A stretch of DNA of 64,000 bases from Sphingomonas sp. (GCA_017304655.1 JAFKLY010000003.1:124001-188000); one strand, 5' to 3'. Positions 54,291 to 63,222 are shown, numbered from the stretch's first letter. A program made the numbers and translations. Notes: generated by a model from the sequence alone, not told the origin.

Positions 54291-54801
54291 GGACCGGCGC
54301 TCCTGTCTGATCGGCAATGCGCGCCTCCAGCGAGCGAGCACCAAGGCCATCCTCGATCCCGTCGATCTGCCCGAGTAGATCCGGCCCGGCAGCACGACAC
54401 AGCGCCTCGACCGCCTGCTCGACCGCCGGAAACAGGGTGCGCGAGAGAAGCGCCATCAGCGCCTCGCCTTCCGGGCTGATGCCGATCTGGCGCTGGCGCC
54501 GGTCCCGCGCCGGATCGGCCGGGCGAACGAGCCCCTGCGCCTCGAGCGCGGCGACCGCGCGGCTGACGCCCGGCTGGCTGATGCCCAACCGCTCGCCCAA
54601 TGCGCCAATCGTCATCGGTCCGCTCTCGATCAGCGCCCAGAGCAACGGCAATTGCGCCGGCTGCACATCCAGTCCGCGCGCAGCGAGATGCTGCGCCACG
54701 CCGGCCTGCATGCGCTCGCCCAATCGCTTAAGCCGGCTGCCGAGGCAGAGATAGCCAAGGGTCGCAATGAGATCGCGCGGGGACTCGGAGGCATTTTCCA
54801 T
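54283..54801 (-). CDS. MarR-family transcriptional regulator
   Basis: A 172-residue winged-helix regulator: ALIESGPMTIGALGERLGISQPGVSRAVAALEAQGLVRPADPARDRRQ is the DNA-binding domain (quoted here by its ends only in sense: helix pair around LGISQPGVSRAV and wing PARDRRQRQIGIS). Dimerisation helices flank it. Its start codon lies within a 30-bp palindrome, which suggests autorepression. The ligand is unknown. Confidence 0.88.
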   Translation of the reverse strand: MENASESPRDLIATLGYLCLGSRLKRLGERMQAGVAQHLAARGLDVQPAQLPLLWALIESGPMTIGALGERLGISQPGVSRAVAALEAQGLVRPADPARDRRQRQIGISPEGEALMALLSRTLFPAVEQAVEALCRAAGPDLLGQIDGIEDGLGARSLEARIADQTGAPVHG

Positions 54802-54826
54802 ATCGGGTTATATATCGCCATATGGA
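54797..54826. promoter_or_regulatory. palindrome over the marR start, probable MarR operator
   Basis: Arms TCCATAT (54797-54803) and ATATGGA (54820-54826) flank a TATATA centre; 22 of 30 positions are symmetrical. It includes the marR start codon, so binding would block transcription or initiation. Confidence 0.5.
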
Positions 54827-54900
54827 CATACCTGCCAGCCGAATTTTCCGGCATGGCCGATCGACTAAAGGCAGCAACAATGGGCCGCGCGAAACTGCCC

Positions 54901-54929
54901 CTTTCCTTTTGCGGGCAAGGCCGCTATAG
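54901..54929 (+). promoter_or_regulatory. possible promoter of rplK-rplA
   Basis: CTTTCC (54901-54906), 17-bp spacer and CTATAG (54924-54929). The -10 box is good and the -35 box fair. It would leave a leader of about 130 nt before rplK. Confidence 0.35.
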
Positions 54930-55064
54930 GCCCGCGCTTCCCGGCCGTCTTGCAGGCGCCACCGGGAAGACTTGCGGGAGGACAGCCCTCGGGCCGTCTG
55001 CTTGACCGCTACGCTTGAACCGGGCGCTGCCGCTTGCGGCCTCGCCCTCTACAGAGTGAGACAC

Positions 55065-55496
55065 ATGGCAAAGAAAATCACGGGCTATATCAAGCTCCAG
55101 GTGGCCGCTGGCGCCGCCAATCCCTCGCCGCCGATCGGCCCTGCACTGGGTCAGCGCGGCGTGAACATCATGGAATTCTGCAAGGCGTTCAACGCCGCGA
55201 CGGACAAGATGGAGAAGGGCACGCCGCTGCCGACCATCATCACCGTCTATGCCGACCGCAGCTTCTCGTTCGTCACCAAGCAGCCGCCGGCAACCTATCT
55301 CATCAAGAAGGCCGTGAACCTCAAGTCCGGCTCGAAGGAGCCCGGCAAGGTCTCCGCCGGCAAGATCACGCGCGCCCAGCTCGCCGAGATCGCCCAGGCG
55401 AAGATGGTCGACCTCAATGCCAATGACATCGAGGCCGCGACAAAGATCATCGAAGGCAGCGCCCGCGCGATGGGCCTCACCGTGGTGGAGGGCTAA
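55065..55496 (+). CDS. rplK: 50S ribosomal protein L11
   Basis: A 143-residue L11, part of the GTPase-associated centre with L10 and L7/L12. It has the typical start [16 protein letters not shown] and the proline-rich [27 protein letters not shown] switch region (here only its ends matter: PPIGPALGQ and FNAAT). The start at 55065 is the family start. rplA follows after 4 bp. It is separated from nusG by about 7 kb of unrelated genes, which is unusual. Confidence 0.98.
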   Translation: MAKKITGYIKLQVAAGAANPSPPIGPALGQRGVNIMEFCKAFNAATDKMEKGTPLPTIITVYADRSFSFVTKQPPATYLIKKAVNLKSGSKEPGKVSAGKITRAQLAEIAQAKMVDLNANDIEAATKIIEGSARAMGLTVVEG

Positions 55497-55500
55497 GGAC

Positions 55501-56199
55501 ATGGCAAAGCTCAGCAAGAAGGCGAAGGCCCTGGCGATCGCCGTCGACAGCAACAAGCTGCACGGCGTCAATGAAGCGATCGCGCTGATCAAGCAGCACG
55601 CCACTGCCAAGTTCGACGAGACCGTTGAGGTGGCGATGAACCTGGGCGTCGATCCGCGTCATGCCGACCAGATGGTCCGTGGCGTCGTCACGCTGCCCGC
55701 CGGCACCGGCAAGGACGTGCGCGTTGCCGTGTTCGCCCGCGCCGACAAGGCCGAGCAGGCGAAGGCCGCCGGCGCCGAGATCGTCGGTGCCGAAGACCTG
55801 CTGGATCACATCCAGGCCGGCAATTTCGACTTCGACCGCGTCATCGCGACGCCGGACATGATGGGCCTCGTCGGCCGCCTCGGCAAGGTGCTCGGCCCCA
55901 AGGGCCTGATGCCGAACCCGAAGCTCGGCACGGTGACCCCGAATGTCGCCGAAGCCGTGAAGGCAGCCAAGGGCGGCCAGATCGAGTTCCGCGTCGAGAA
56001 GGCCGGCATCATCCACGCCGGCCTCGGCAAGGCCAGCTTCTCGGACGCCGACCTGCGCAAGAACTTCGATGCGTTCGTCGACGCCATCGTGAAGGCCAAG
56101 CCCTCGGGCTCTAAGGGCAAATATGTCCGCAAGATCGCCCTCTCCTCCTCGATGGGGCCGGGCGTGAAGATTGACGTGGCTGAGGTCGCCAGCGCCTGA
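55501..56199 (+). CDS. rplA: 50S ribosomal protein L1
   Basis: A 232-residue L1 with both of its domains. Conserved stretches are [37 protein letters not shown] and [19 protein letters not shown]1 forms the ribosomal L1 stalk and commonly represses translation of its own rplK-rplA mRNA. It ends in a terminator, so rplJ is transcribed separately. Confidence 0.98.
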   Translation: MAKLSKKAKALAIAVDSNKLHGVNEAIALIKQHATAKFDETVEVAMNLGVDPRHADQMVRGVVTLPAGTGKDVRVAVFARADKAEQAKAAGAEIVGAEDLLDHIQAGNFDFDRVIATPDMMGLVGRLGKVLGPKGLMPNPKLGTVTPNVAEAVKAAKGGQIEFRVEKAGIIHAGLGKASFSDADLRKNFDAFVDAIVKAKPSGSKGKYVRKIALSSSMGPGVKIDVAEVASA

Positions 56200-56230
56200 C
56201 GCGCTGACGCACCACTCACCGTTAAAGATC

Positions 56231-56269
56231 AATCCCCGCCCGGCTCCGGCTGCGGCGGGGATTCTCTTT
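56231..56269 (+). terminator. rho-independent terminator after rplA
   Basis: A 10-bp stem (AATCCCCGCC/GGCGGGGATT), 13-nt GC-rich loop and a T-rich tail (TCTCTTT). Confidence 0.8.
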
Positions 56270-56391
56270 GCGGCTCATTAACGATCTCAATTGTAAACTG
56301 TGCTGCATCATCACAGGCTTAGGATTGCCCGGCTCCCCCGTGCACCCTATGGCCGATCGGCAAAGAGGGTATCGTGGCAGGAGCGTCAAGA

Positions 56392-57369
56392 ATGGCTGTC
56401 GACAAGGACGCCTATGATCGCGTCTCGCGCCAGTTGAACATCGCCGTGCGCCTGCTCGGCTTCTGGATTGCGCTGGTCAGCCTCTACTTCCTGTTCCAGG
56501 CACTCGATTATCGCGGCCTTATCGGCTGGCTCGCAGAGCTCCAGTTCCTGCACTTCGACCGCTATTGGCCCACGCTCACGTTCGTGGCGATGACCGGGCT
56601 GTTTTCCCTGCCGCTGGTCGCGCTCGTCTGGCTGCTGCGCATGCGGCAGCGGCACAGCGAAACTTTCGGTCCAGCGCGGGTGGATGACGCTCGCATCATC
56701 CGCGGGCGACTGGCACGCCTGCAGGGATTCTTCGCCGGGGTGAGCGCCGGCAGCCTTGTCGCCGCGATCATCGTCCTCATCCTGCGCATGCAATTGCCGG
56801 TGGACAGCGGATCACCACGCAGCATCGTGCTTGGCTCGCCAGACGCCATCGCCCCGGTCGAGGGACGCGCCGTCATCACCGGCTCGGTCGATCTCGACGA
56901 GACGTCGCAATTCAACGAAAATCTGCTGCTGGTGAAGCGCACCCTCTATTTCGCGCCGGTGCGCGCACCCGGAGACAGGGGGCCGCTGCGCTATTTCGTC
57001 GAGGTCAAGCGCGAGGACGTGAAGGGCCCCTACAACCAGATCCATTTCCCCAAGGACAAGGAACGGCTCGTTCACGTGTGGCGTTTCCGCGTGCCCGGCA
57101 TCCAGTTCACGCCCTATATGCAGGGCGTCCTGCGTCGCCGCGCGCTACCGGGTGAGATCGTCAATCTGTACCGCTATGCCGGCTACAAGGTGGATGACGA
57201 CAATTATGTGCTGTTCAGCGCGCCCGAGAAGCTGAGCTGGCGCTATTATGTGCTTGCGGGTGAATTCGCCCTGTCCACCATCATCGCCGGGATAGCGGCG
57301 TTCCTCTTCGGCTGGCGCAAACGCGCGGTGGACAAGCGCATCGAGCGGGACGATTTGGGTTCCGCCTGA
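56392..57369 (+). CDS. hypothetical membrane protein
   Basis: A protein of about 325 residues that I do not recognise. Three helices lie in the N-terminal third (around LLGFWIALVSLYFLFQAL, TLTFVAMTGLFSLPLVALVWLL and SAGSLVAAIIVLILRM). A soluble domain of about 150 residues, probably periplasmic, follows (from GSPRSIVLGSPDAIAPVEGR), and one helix closes the protein (FALSTIIAGIAAFLFGW), leaving a basic tail. The start is uncertain: ATG 56392 has AGGAG at 8 nt; GTG 56374 with AGAGGG is an alternative. It is monocistronic between rplA and a protease gene. Confidence 0.65.
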   Translation: MAVDKDAYDRVSRQLNIAVRLLGFWIALVSLYFLFQALDYRGLIGWLAELQFLHFDRYWPTLTFVAMTGLFSLPLVALVWLLRMRQRHSETFGPARVDDARIIRGRLARLQGFFAGVSAGSLVAAIIVLILRMQLPVDSGSPRSIVLGSPDAIAPVEGRAVITGSVDLDETSQFNENLLLVKRTLYFAPVRAPGDRGPLRYFVEVKREDVKGPYNQIHFPKDKERLVHVWRFRVPGIQFTPYMQGVLRRRALPGEIVNLYRYAGYKVDDDNYVLFSAPEKLSWRYYVLAGEFALSTIIAGIAAFLFGWRKRAVDKRIERDDLGSA

Positions 57370-57452
57370 AGCCGAAAGTCTTCGGCCTATTCACGTCGTG
57401 GTAAATTTCAAGTTTACCAGTTCGCACAATCCTATCTTGTGCCTGCACCGTC

Positions 57453-57992
57453 ATGATCGGTGCCATGACAAGGCTTCCCCTTGAAATCGCCAGCTTCACC
57501 GCGCTGGCCGCCTTTACGGCGCTGACGCTGACCGCTCCCGGCAGTGCAGACACGGCGCGCCGAGCCACGCCGGTCGCCAATATCGCTGTAACGCCGGTCG
57601 TGGCGGAACCGCTGAAGGTAGATATCCAGCCTGGCAGCGTCATTCGCCGCCATGTCGACGGGCTGTTCTATGTAACGGCGGAAGCCAACGGCCAGCTCAT
57701 CCGCTTCGTGGTGGATACCGGCGCGACCGTCGTCGTGCTCAATCGCGAAGATGCCGAGAAGCTGGGCCTCCCCTTCGAGAGCCTGGCCAGCCGCGGCAGC
57801 ATGCGCACGGTCGGCGGCTCATCCGACATGCGTTGGGCCAAGATCGACCGGCTGGACATGGCGGGCAAGCGCATCGAGAAGATCAATGCCGCCGTCGTCG
57901 ACAAGGGCCTTCCAGTCTCGCTGATGGGCCAGAATGCGCTGGAACAGCTCGGCACCGTGACGCTGCGCGGCGACACGATGACCATTCACTAA
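57453..57992 (+). CDS. retropepsin-like aspartic protease (TIGR02281 type)
   Basis: A 179-residue exported protein with one retropepsin-like lobe. The active-site motif is FVVDTGATVVVLNREDAEKLGL (DTGA, at about residues 88-91), followed by RTVGGSS and the flap-side region SLMGQNALEQLG. A hydrophobic N-terminus (about 5-30) directs it to the membrane or periplasm. With a single DTG motif it must dimerise, as in retroviral proteases and bacterial clan AA members. Its substrate is unknown. ATG 57465 is a possible later start. Confidence 0.85.
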   Translation: MIGAMTRLPLEIASFTALAAFTALTLTAPGSADTARRATPVANIAVTPVVAEPLKVDIQPGSVIRRHVDGLFYVTAEANGQLIRFVVDTGATVVVLNREDAEKLGLPFESLASRGSMRTVGGSSDMRWAKIDRLDMAGKRIEKINAAVVDKGLPVSLMGQNALEQLGTVTLRGDTMTIH

Positions 57993-58184
57993 GAGCGACC
58001 GGGTTCGCGCCGTCATCACTTGGTGTGAGACGGCGCGAGTTCGTGAATATCCCATTTTGAACGGCTATGCCGGCATCGGTTGTCGCAATGACGACACTTG
58101 TGCCCGATGGGGCACAGGCTGGGAATAAGTCGCTTTCCGCCCAATCGTCGTGGCGGCCCCTCCGGAAGCCCGCCTCTCCACTCT

Positions 58185-58838
58185 TCAGGCGAAGGCAACC
58201 CGACGCGTGCTGCGGCGCAGGATCGTCCCTGCGAGTACGAAGCCGCCGATCATCAAAGCCCAGCTTGCTGGCTCGGGCACAGCGCCGGTCGGTTGGTTCG
58301 GCGTCGTCGTGCTCGTCAGCACAGAGGGGTTGCCTGGCCCAAAGAAGGGCGGAAAGTCACCACCGAAGCGCGCGCCGCCAAGATCAGGCAGAGTTTGCGG
58401 TGTCAGCGCCAGATCGGGCCCTGCGGTGAGCGGGGTGCTGTCGAACACCATGGGATCCTCCGGCACGGCAAGGAAAGCGACTGGCTGGATATCGGGCTGA
58501 GTGATCGGCTCGCGCACAGCCGAGGCCGGCGTGCGCTTGCGGCCCTTACCGCAATCACGCTCGTCCACCGCTTGCACGAACGGGCTGTTGACGTTGGTGA
58601 GTGCCGGGCCGCAACCGTCCGAGAGATAGCCCATGATCGCGGAGCGGAGCAGTGTCGGCTCAGGTGCCGGAATAGAGGCGAAAGCCATCGCCTCGTGCGG
58701 CAGCACGAACATGCGCCGCTCATTGCGGGGTGCCGACGCGATCAGCGCACTCGCCAGAATGGCCAGCGCGACAAGGCCGCGATGCTTCTGCTTTTCCCAG
58801 CGAGCCCAGGATAGCGTCGAGGATGTTTCGTCTACCAT
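58185..58838 (-). CDS. PEPxxWA-CTERM sorting-domain protein
   Basis: A 217-residue protein of unknown function with a C-terminal PEP-CTERM signal: VPEPASWALMIGGFVLAG followed by an arginine-rich end (LRRSTRR). This is the sphingomonad PEPxxWA variant, recognised by an exosortase and cut during export. The N-terminus has a hydrophobic stretch (VALAILASALIASA) after a basic region. The middle is Pro/Thr-rich without a recognised domain; two cysteines (in SDGCGPAL and ERDCGKG) may form a disulfide. The usual exosortase genes are not in the window. Confidence 0.75.
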   Translation of the reverse strand: MVDETSSTLSWARWEKQKHRGLVALAILASALIASAPRNERRMFVLPHEAMAFASIPAPEPTLLRSAIMGYLSDGCGPALTNVNSPFVQAVDERDCGKGRKRTPASAVREPITQPDIQPVAFLAVPEDPMVFDSTPLTAGPDLALTPQTLPDLGGARFGGDFPPFFGPGNPSVLTSTTTPNQPTGAVPEPASWALMIGGFVLAGTILRRSTRRVAFA

Positions 58839-59621
58839 GCGACACGTTTTACCGCCGAATGCGAAAAAAATCTACTCGTTTAACAATATTTTACAAGCGT
58901 GGTTAATGAACTGACCGGCTCGATTCCGCGAAAAATCCTAACTAGGAAAGTAACGATTCCCGTTTACCAAGATGAGCGGCAGATATCTGCTCTTCCTTCT
59001 CTCGTATCGCAAATCAAGCCGGCGTCTAACGACCGCATTGCGCCCGCTCCGGGAAGCCGGAAGGCATTAGGCTTGAACGCTTATCATTGTTGTCCAGGCA
59101 CCCCTTGAAGCGATGTGAAGACCGATAAACTGCCGTCAGGTCAGGTGAGTCGGACGGAGGCGAGTCGTGGCGCCACCATAGCGCGAGGCGTATGGGGCAG
59201 AGCCGCCCGCGTTACAGCCCCGTCCCGACACGGACGACAACCTGCCCGCGCATGGTGCAATCGCGGCAAAACCGCTGAAGGACTTGCATTCCCATGCTAA
59301 CTGCCCTATCGGGCCGGCGCTTGCCGGGCTTCGTCCCGGCGCACCGTCCGAGACAGTTGGTGAGGATATGGGGCTTGCCCCTCCCTCTTAATCTCCAACC
59401 GAGACGGGGAAAATGTTCTTGCCGGATACGGCCCCTGCCCTTTTGCAGGCGCTTTTCCGGGTCTGCCCTCGCCCATCATGGGTGCGCGGGTCCAGTCAAC
59501 CCTTCCCCTCGGACTAAAGACTGCCGTGCGCGGCCCGCAATGGGTCGCGCGTGGCGACCGTGTAACGCGGCCGCGCGAAGTCCCTTTTTCAGGGTCCGGA
59601 CCGGCCGCAGAGGAGAATGGC
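58839..59621. other. long intergenic region before rplJ
   Basis: A 783-bp stretch without a credible gene. The first part (58839-58960) is AT-rich and is probably promoter DNA for the minus-strand PEP-CTERM gene. A candidate promoter stands at 59283. The last about 300 nt are GC-rich and likely form the leader of rplJ-rplL. A 32-codon frame at 58973 has no protein character. Confidence 0.5.
59283..59311 (+). promoter_or_regulatory. possible promoter of rplJ-rplL
   Basis: CTTGCA (59283-59288), 17-bp spacer, CTATCG (59306-59311). The resulting leader of about 300 nt agrees with the long L10 leaders through which L10 represses its own synthesis. Confidence 0.45.
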
Positions 59622-60137
59622 ATGGATCGCAATGAAAAGACCGAGGTCGTTTCCGCGCTTCACGCAGATCTGAAGGAAATGGGCGTGGTCGTCGTGACCC
59701 GCAATCTGGGCATGAGCGTCGCTCAGTCCACCCAGCTCCGTCAGAAGATGCGCGAAGCCGGCGCGACCTATAAGGTGACGAAGAACCGGCTTGCCAAGAT
59801 CGCCATCGTGGACACGGACTATGCGGGGCTCGATGCGCTCCTCGTTGGTCCGGTCGGCCTGGCGACCTCGGCAGATCCGGTCGCGGCCGCAAAGGTCGCG
59901 ATCGAGTTCGCCAAGACGAACGACAAGCTGGAGATCGTCGGCGGCGCCATGGGGACCACACTGCTTGATGCCAACGGCATCAAGGCACTGGCTTCCATGC
60001 CCTCGCTCGACCAGATGCGTGCGACGCTCATCGGCCTCATCCAGGCTCCGGCGACCAAGCTCGCCGTGGTCACCAAGGAGCCGGCCGCGCAGCTTGCGCG
60101 CGTGTTCAACGCCTACGCCACCAAGGAAGCCGCCTGA
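59622..60137 (+). CDS. rplJ: 50S ribosomal protein L10
   Basis: A 171-residue L10, which anchors L7/L12 dimers to the ribosome. It starts MDRNEKTEVVSALHADLKEM and has the core TYKVTKNRLAKIA and an end helix for L7/L12 binding (PAAQLARVFNAYATKEAA). The ATG at 59622 is preceded by AGGAGA. The frame is open upstream into the leader and is rejected there. It is followed by rplL after 78 bp. Confidence 0.97.
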   Translation: MDRNEKTEVVSALHADLKEMGVVVVTRNLGMSVAQSTQLRQKMREAGATYKVTKNRLAKIAIVDTDYAGLDALLVGPVGLATSADPVAAAKVAIEFAKTNDKLEIVGGAMGTTLLDANGIKALASMPSLDQMRATLIGLIQAPATKLAVVTKEPAAQLARVFNAYATKEAA

Positions 60138-60215
60138 GTTTCAGGCCATCCGCGGTGAAATTGCAACCAACTGACTTAGGGCCCAATGCCCGCCTAGAAA
60201 ATGGAGTGAACTACA

Positions 60216-60599
60216 ATGGCTGATATCAACGCTCTCGTCGACCAGCTCTCCGCCCTGACCGTTCTCGAGGCCGCCGAGCTCTCGAAGGCGCTCGAAGAGA
60301 AGTGGGGCGTCTCGGCTGCTGCAGCCGTCGCCGTCGCCGCTCCGGCCGGTGGTGCTGCTGGTGGCGATGCCCCGGCTGCCGAAGAGAAGACCGAGTTCGA
60401 CGTGATCCTCGTCAACGACGGCGGCAAGAAGATCAACGTCATCAAGGAAGTGCGCGCCATCACCGCGCTCGGCCTGACCGAAGCCAAGACCCTCGTCGAG
60501 TCGGCTCCCAAGGCCGTCAAGGAAGGCGTCAACAAGGCCGAGGCCGAAGAGATCAAGAAGAAGCTCGAGGAAGCCGGCGCGACCGTCGAGATCAAGTAA
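60216..60599 (+). CDS. rplL: 50S ribosomal protein L7/L12
   Basis: A 127-residue L7/L12 stalk protein. It consists of the N-terminal dimerisation part ([21 protein letters not shown]), an Ala/Gly-rich hinge (about 35-55) and the C-terminal factor-binding domain ([24 protein letters not shown], ending [10 protein letters not shown]). A strong terminator follows directly, and rpoB is not found after it as it would be in many bacteria. Confidence 0.98.
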   Translation: MADINALVDQLSALTVLEAAELSKALEEKWGVSAAAAVAVAAPAGGAAGGDAPAAEEKTEFDVILVNDGGKKINVIKEVRAITALGLTEAKTLVESAPKAVKEGVNKAEAEEIKKKLEEAGATVEIK

Positions 60600-60638
60600 T
60601 CGCGTTACGGGCGGCAGCGACGCCGCCCGTCCGATCAC

Positions 60639-60674
60639 AAAAAGGGACGCATCCTGCAGGGTGCGTCCCTTTTT
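60639..60674 (+). terminator. rho-independent terminator after rplL
   Basis: A stem of 16 pairs (AAAAAGGGACGCA paired with TGCGTCCCTTTTT plus inner TCC/GGG) with TGCA loop, ending in five Ts. This is the strongest terminator in the window. Confidence 0.95.
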
Positions 60675-60772
60675 CGTTTTGCAAATTGCCAATTGCTTAG
60701 CTGCGAGGCGAGCAATGCCCCACACAGGGTGACAACACAGCCGACCTGCTCAAACGCGTGGCCCGCCAGAGG

Positions 60773-61768
60773 TCAGGCTTCGATCACTGCCTTGGGTGCA
60801 GGCGTATTTCTCATGTCGGCCTTGATCGCCTCGATCGCCTCGCGCAGGGTTGGATGAGTGCGCGACTGCACGGCGACGGTCGACAACGCGGTATTAGCGC
60901 GTGCACCAGGCTCAGGAGTCTCTGTGAAGCGCTGCGCTCTCGGCTCACCGTCCTCCATTTCGCGCGCTACAACCCGATCCGCCGAATTAGCTGAAACGGG
61001 ACGCGCTTCAGTCTCCTGCGACGTGACCTTCAGCAGAGGAATCTCCTCCGTCGACGGGGCAGCAGCCTGAACGGTGGCGAGGCCCGCAACCTCCAGCACC
61101 AGTTCCTGCGCGGAATGACGGCCTCGCTCGCCAATGCGCAGTATCAGAAGCGACAGGGTGGTCAAAAGCGCGAGGACCAGTCCGATCTGGCGCCAGAAGT
61201 CGACAGCATAGAGACGCAGTTGCGCCGTCCAGGGAGCGAGCTTACCAGCCGATCCCGTCGTCTGGGCGGGAGACGCTGCGGGTTGCGACAGCGGGATTGC
61301 CGCGAGCGCAGCGATCCGATCATAGGCAACGGTCGACGTTTCCGTGGAGGCCGCCGGTGCAACAGCAACCAGGTCTTTGGCAGCCTCTGGCCGTGATGCA
61401 GGCACAAGCAGCGGCAAAGCCTCAGCCTCGGCGTCAATCAAGGGTTCGCTGGCGATAAGACGGGGCGCGCGGATCTCCTGAATCGAGCGCTCGGACGCAA
61501 CGGAACCCCGTTCGGGAAGCTGCGCCGCCTGAAACGCCGGGCCACTGGCCGCCAAGACTTCTGTTGCATTTTCGACTTGTCCCGAGGCAGGAAAAGTGGC
61601 GAGAATGCACAGAAGAGAAGTCCAACCCACTTTCGTAATTGCCGACCTCTTTGTCCCGATTGTGCTTGTCTCTGAATTGTGTCTGTTGACCCAATATGGG
61701 ACAGCGTTAACCATTTCAGGCAGGGGCTGTAAAGACATGTAAAGGGCGGCAGCAACGCCGTGTCTCAT
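60773..61768 (-). CDS. hypothetical membrane-anchored protein
   Basis: A 331-residue protein that I do not recognise. The N-terminal part has an export-like stretch (VGWTSLLCILATFPASGQ, about 47-64); a real start may therefore be later than 61768, for example ATG 61714. The middle is Ala/Pro/Glu-rich and looks disordered. A single helix lies at about 195-212 (IGLVLALLTTLSLLILRIG), followed by a charged, disordered tail with a conserved-looking end (TLREAIEAIKADMRNTPAPK). It is antiparallel to rplL and apt. It is probably lineage-specific. Confidence 0.55.
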   Translation of the reverse strand: MRHGVAAALYMSLQPLPEMVNAVPYWVNRHNSETSTIGTKRSAITKVGWTSLLCILATFPASGQVENATEVLAASGPAFQAAQLPERGSVASERSIQEIRAPRLIASEPLIDAEAEALPLLVPASRPEAAKDLVAVAPAASTETSTVAYDRIAALAAIPLSQPAASPAQTTGSAGKLAPWTAQLRLYAVDFWRQIGLVLALLTTLSLLILRIGERGRHSAQELVLEVAGLATVQAAAPSTEEIPLLKVTSQETEARPVSANSADRVVAREMEDGEPRAQRFTETPEPGARANTALSTVAVQSRTHPTLREAIEAIKADMRNTPAPKAVIEA

Positions 61769-61842
61769 GCCACGGCCAGTTCGCCTTTTTTCCGCCTGCC
61801 CATTTCGCCAATCCGACCGGAAAACTCATTTTCGAGGACCTG

Positions 61843-62409
61843 ATGACGACCGAATCCCGCCGCGCGCCGGCCACCGGCAACGACGACCTCAAGGCGCTTA
61901 TCCGGACGGTCGCGGACTATCCGATTCCCGGTATCCAGTTCCGTGACGTCTCCACCCTGCTTCTCGATGGGGAAGGTTTTCGCGCGACGATCGATCGGCT
62001 GGCAGCCACCATTGATCCCGCCACTGTGGACCTGATCGCCGGAATCGAAGCGCGCGGCTTCATCGTCGCCGCTGGCCTGTCCTACGCGCTGCGCAAGGGC
62101 AAGGTGATGCTGCGCAAGCAGGGCAAGCTACCCGGCCAAACGGTGGGCATCGATTATGCGCTGGAATATGGCACCGACCGCATCGAGATGCATCAAGGCG
62201 CCGTCACGCCCGGCCAGCGCATCGTGCTCGTCGATGATCTTCTGGCGACCGGCGGCACCGCGCTTGCCGGTGCCGGGCTGCTGCGCGGTCAGGGCGCGAT
62301 TGTCGACACAGCGTTGTTCATCGTCGATCTGCCTGATCTGGGCGGAGCGACGAAGTTGCGTGCACAAGGCATCGAACCGATCGCCCTGATCAGCTTCGAA
62401 GGACACTGA
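61843..62409 (+). CDS. apt: adenine phosphoribosyltransferase
   Basis: A 188-residue Apt, which makes AMP from adenine and PRPP. The PRPP-binding motif RIVLVDDLLATGGTALA, the N-terminal DYPIPGIQFRDVSTLL and IEARGFIVAAGLSYALRKGK are typical. A nucleosidase gene follows 3 bp later; its adenine product is the substrate of Apt, so the two form a salvage pair. Confidence 0.96.
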   Translation: MTTESRRAPATGNDDLKALIRTVADYPIPGIQFRDVSTLLLDGEGFRATIDRLAATIDPATVDLIAGIEARGFIVAAGLSYALRKGKVMLRKQGKLPGQTVGIDYALEYGTDRIEMHQGAVTPGQRIVLVDDLLATGGTALAGAGLLRGQGAIVDTALFIVDLPDLGGATKLRAQGIEPIALISFEGH

Positions 62410-62412
62410 CTT

Positions 62413-63075
62413 ATGCACATCATCCTGCTCGCCGCCCTCGTCGAGGAAGCCGATGCGTTCATGCCCGGTGCTGGCGAGCCGCTAGAAGATGCTTGGCCGT
62501 CGCTGCGACGGATCGAGATCGGCGACCATCGCATCGTGCTCGCAACGACGGGCATCGGCAAGGTGAACATCGTCTCCGCCGCCGCCCGGCTCCACGCTCG
62601 GCATGGCGCTGACCTGCTCGTCACTGTCGGCACCGCCGGCAAGCTCAGCACGATTGAAGGCGACTGCTTCTATCTCGCCCGCGCCGTCCAGCACGACTAT
62701 GGCGCCCGCAAAGCCAGCGCGTTCGTGCACTATCCGCCAGGTGCCTGGCCGATGGGCCCAGCCAATGTCGATCCCTATGCCGCCCTGCCCGACCCCGGCA
62801 GCGGCCTGCCCCATGCCTGCATCACGAGTGGGGACGCCTTCATCGAGGATGCCGGCTATGCCGCGCATCTCGTCGCGGCGCTGGGCGCGGACGTGGTGGA
62901 CATGGAGACGGCCGCCGTTGCCCAATATGCCAGCCAGGTCGGCTTGCCATGGGCGGGCATCAAGGCCACGACGGACGACGCCAATCATGAAAGCGCAGGC
63001 GACTTCCATGCCAATCTTCTGGCTGCGTCCTGCCGCGCGGCCAAGGCAATGGAACGACTGATCGCACGGCTCTGA
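62413..63075 (+). CDS. 5'-methylthioadenosine/S-adenosylhomocysteine nucleosidase-like protein
   Basis: A 220-residue phosphorylase-superfamily protein with the early TTGIGKVNIVSAAARLHARHGADLL, GTAGKL and the late DMETAAVAQYASQVGLPWAGIKATTDDA, in which Asp and Glu are catalytic in MtnN. It cleaves MTA and/or SAH to release adenine. The N-terminus (MHIILLAALVEEADAFMP) agrees with MtnN. The substrate range is inferred from the family and from coupling to apt. Confidence 0.88.
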   Translation: MHIILLAALVEEADAFMPGAGEPLEDAWPSLRRIEIGDHRIVLATTGIGKVNIVSAAARLHARHGADLLVTVGTAGKLSTIEGDCFYLARAVQHDYGARKASAFVHYPPGAWPMGPANVDPYAALPDPGSGLPHACITSGDAFIEDAGYAAHLVAALGADVVDMETAAVAQYASQVGLPWAGIKATTDDANHESAGDFHANLLAASCRAAKAMERLIARL

Positions 63076-63222
63076 CCGGTTGGGAATTGGGCTATCCCGC
63101 ACTGGCGCCTCAACCAAAAACACTTCCGGTTCAGGAACTATCCAGCTTACTCAAGGCTTTGTAGAATTGCCGCGCCTCATACTGGGGGATCCGAGGCCAA
63201 CATTAGAGACGAGGACCACATC

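Noticed and set aside
58973..59071. small 32-codon gene in the gap before rplJ
   Set aside because: No ribosome-binding site or protein-like pattern was evident beyond a chance hydrophobic start.
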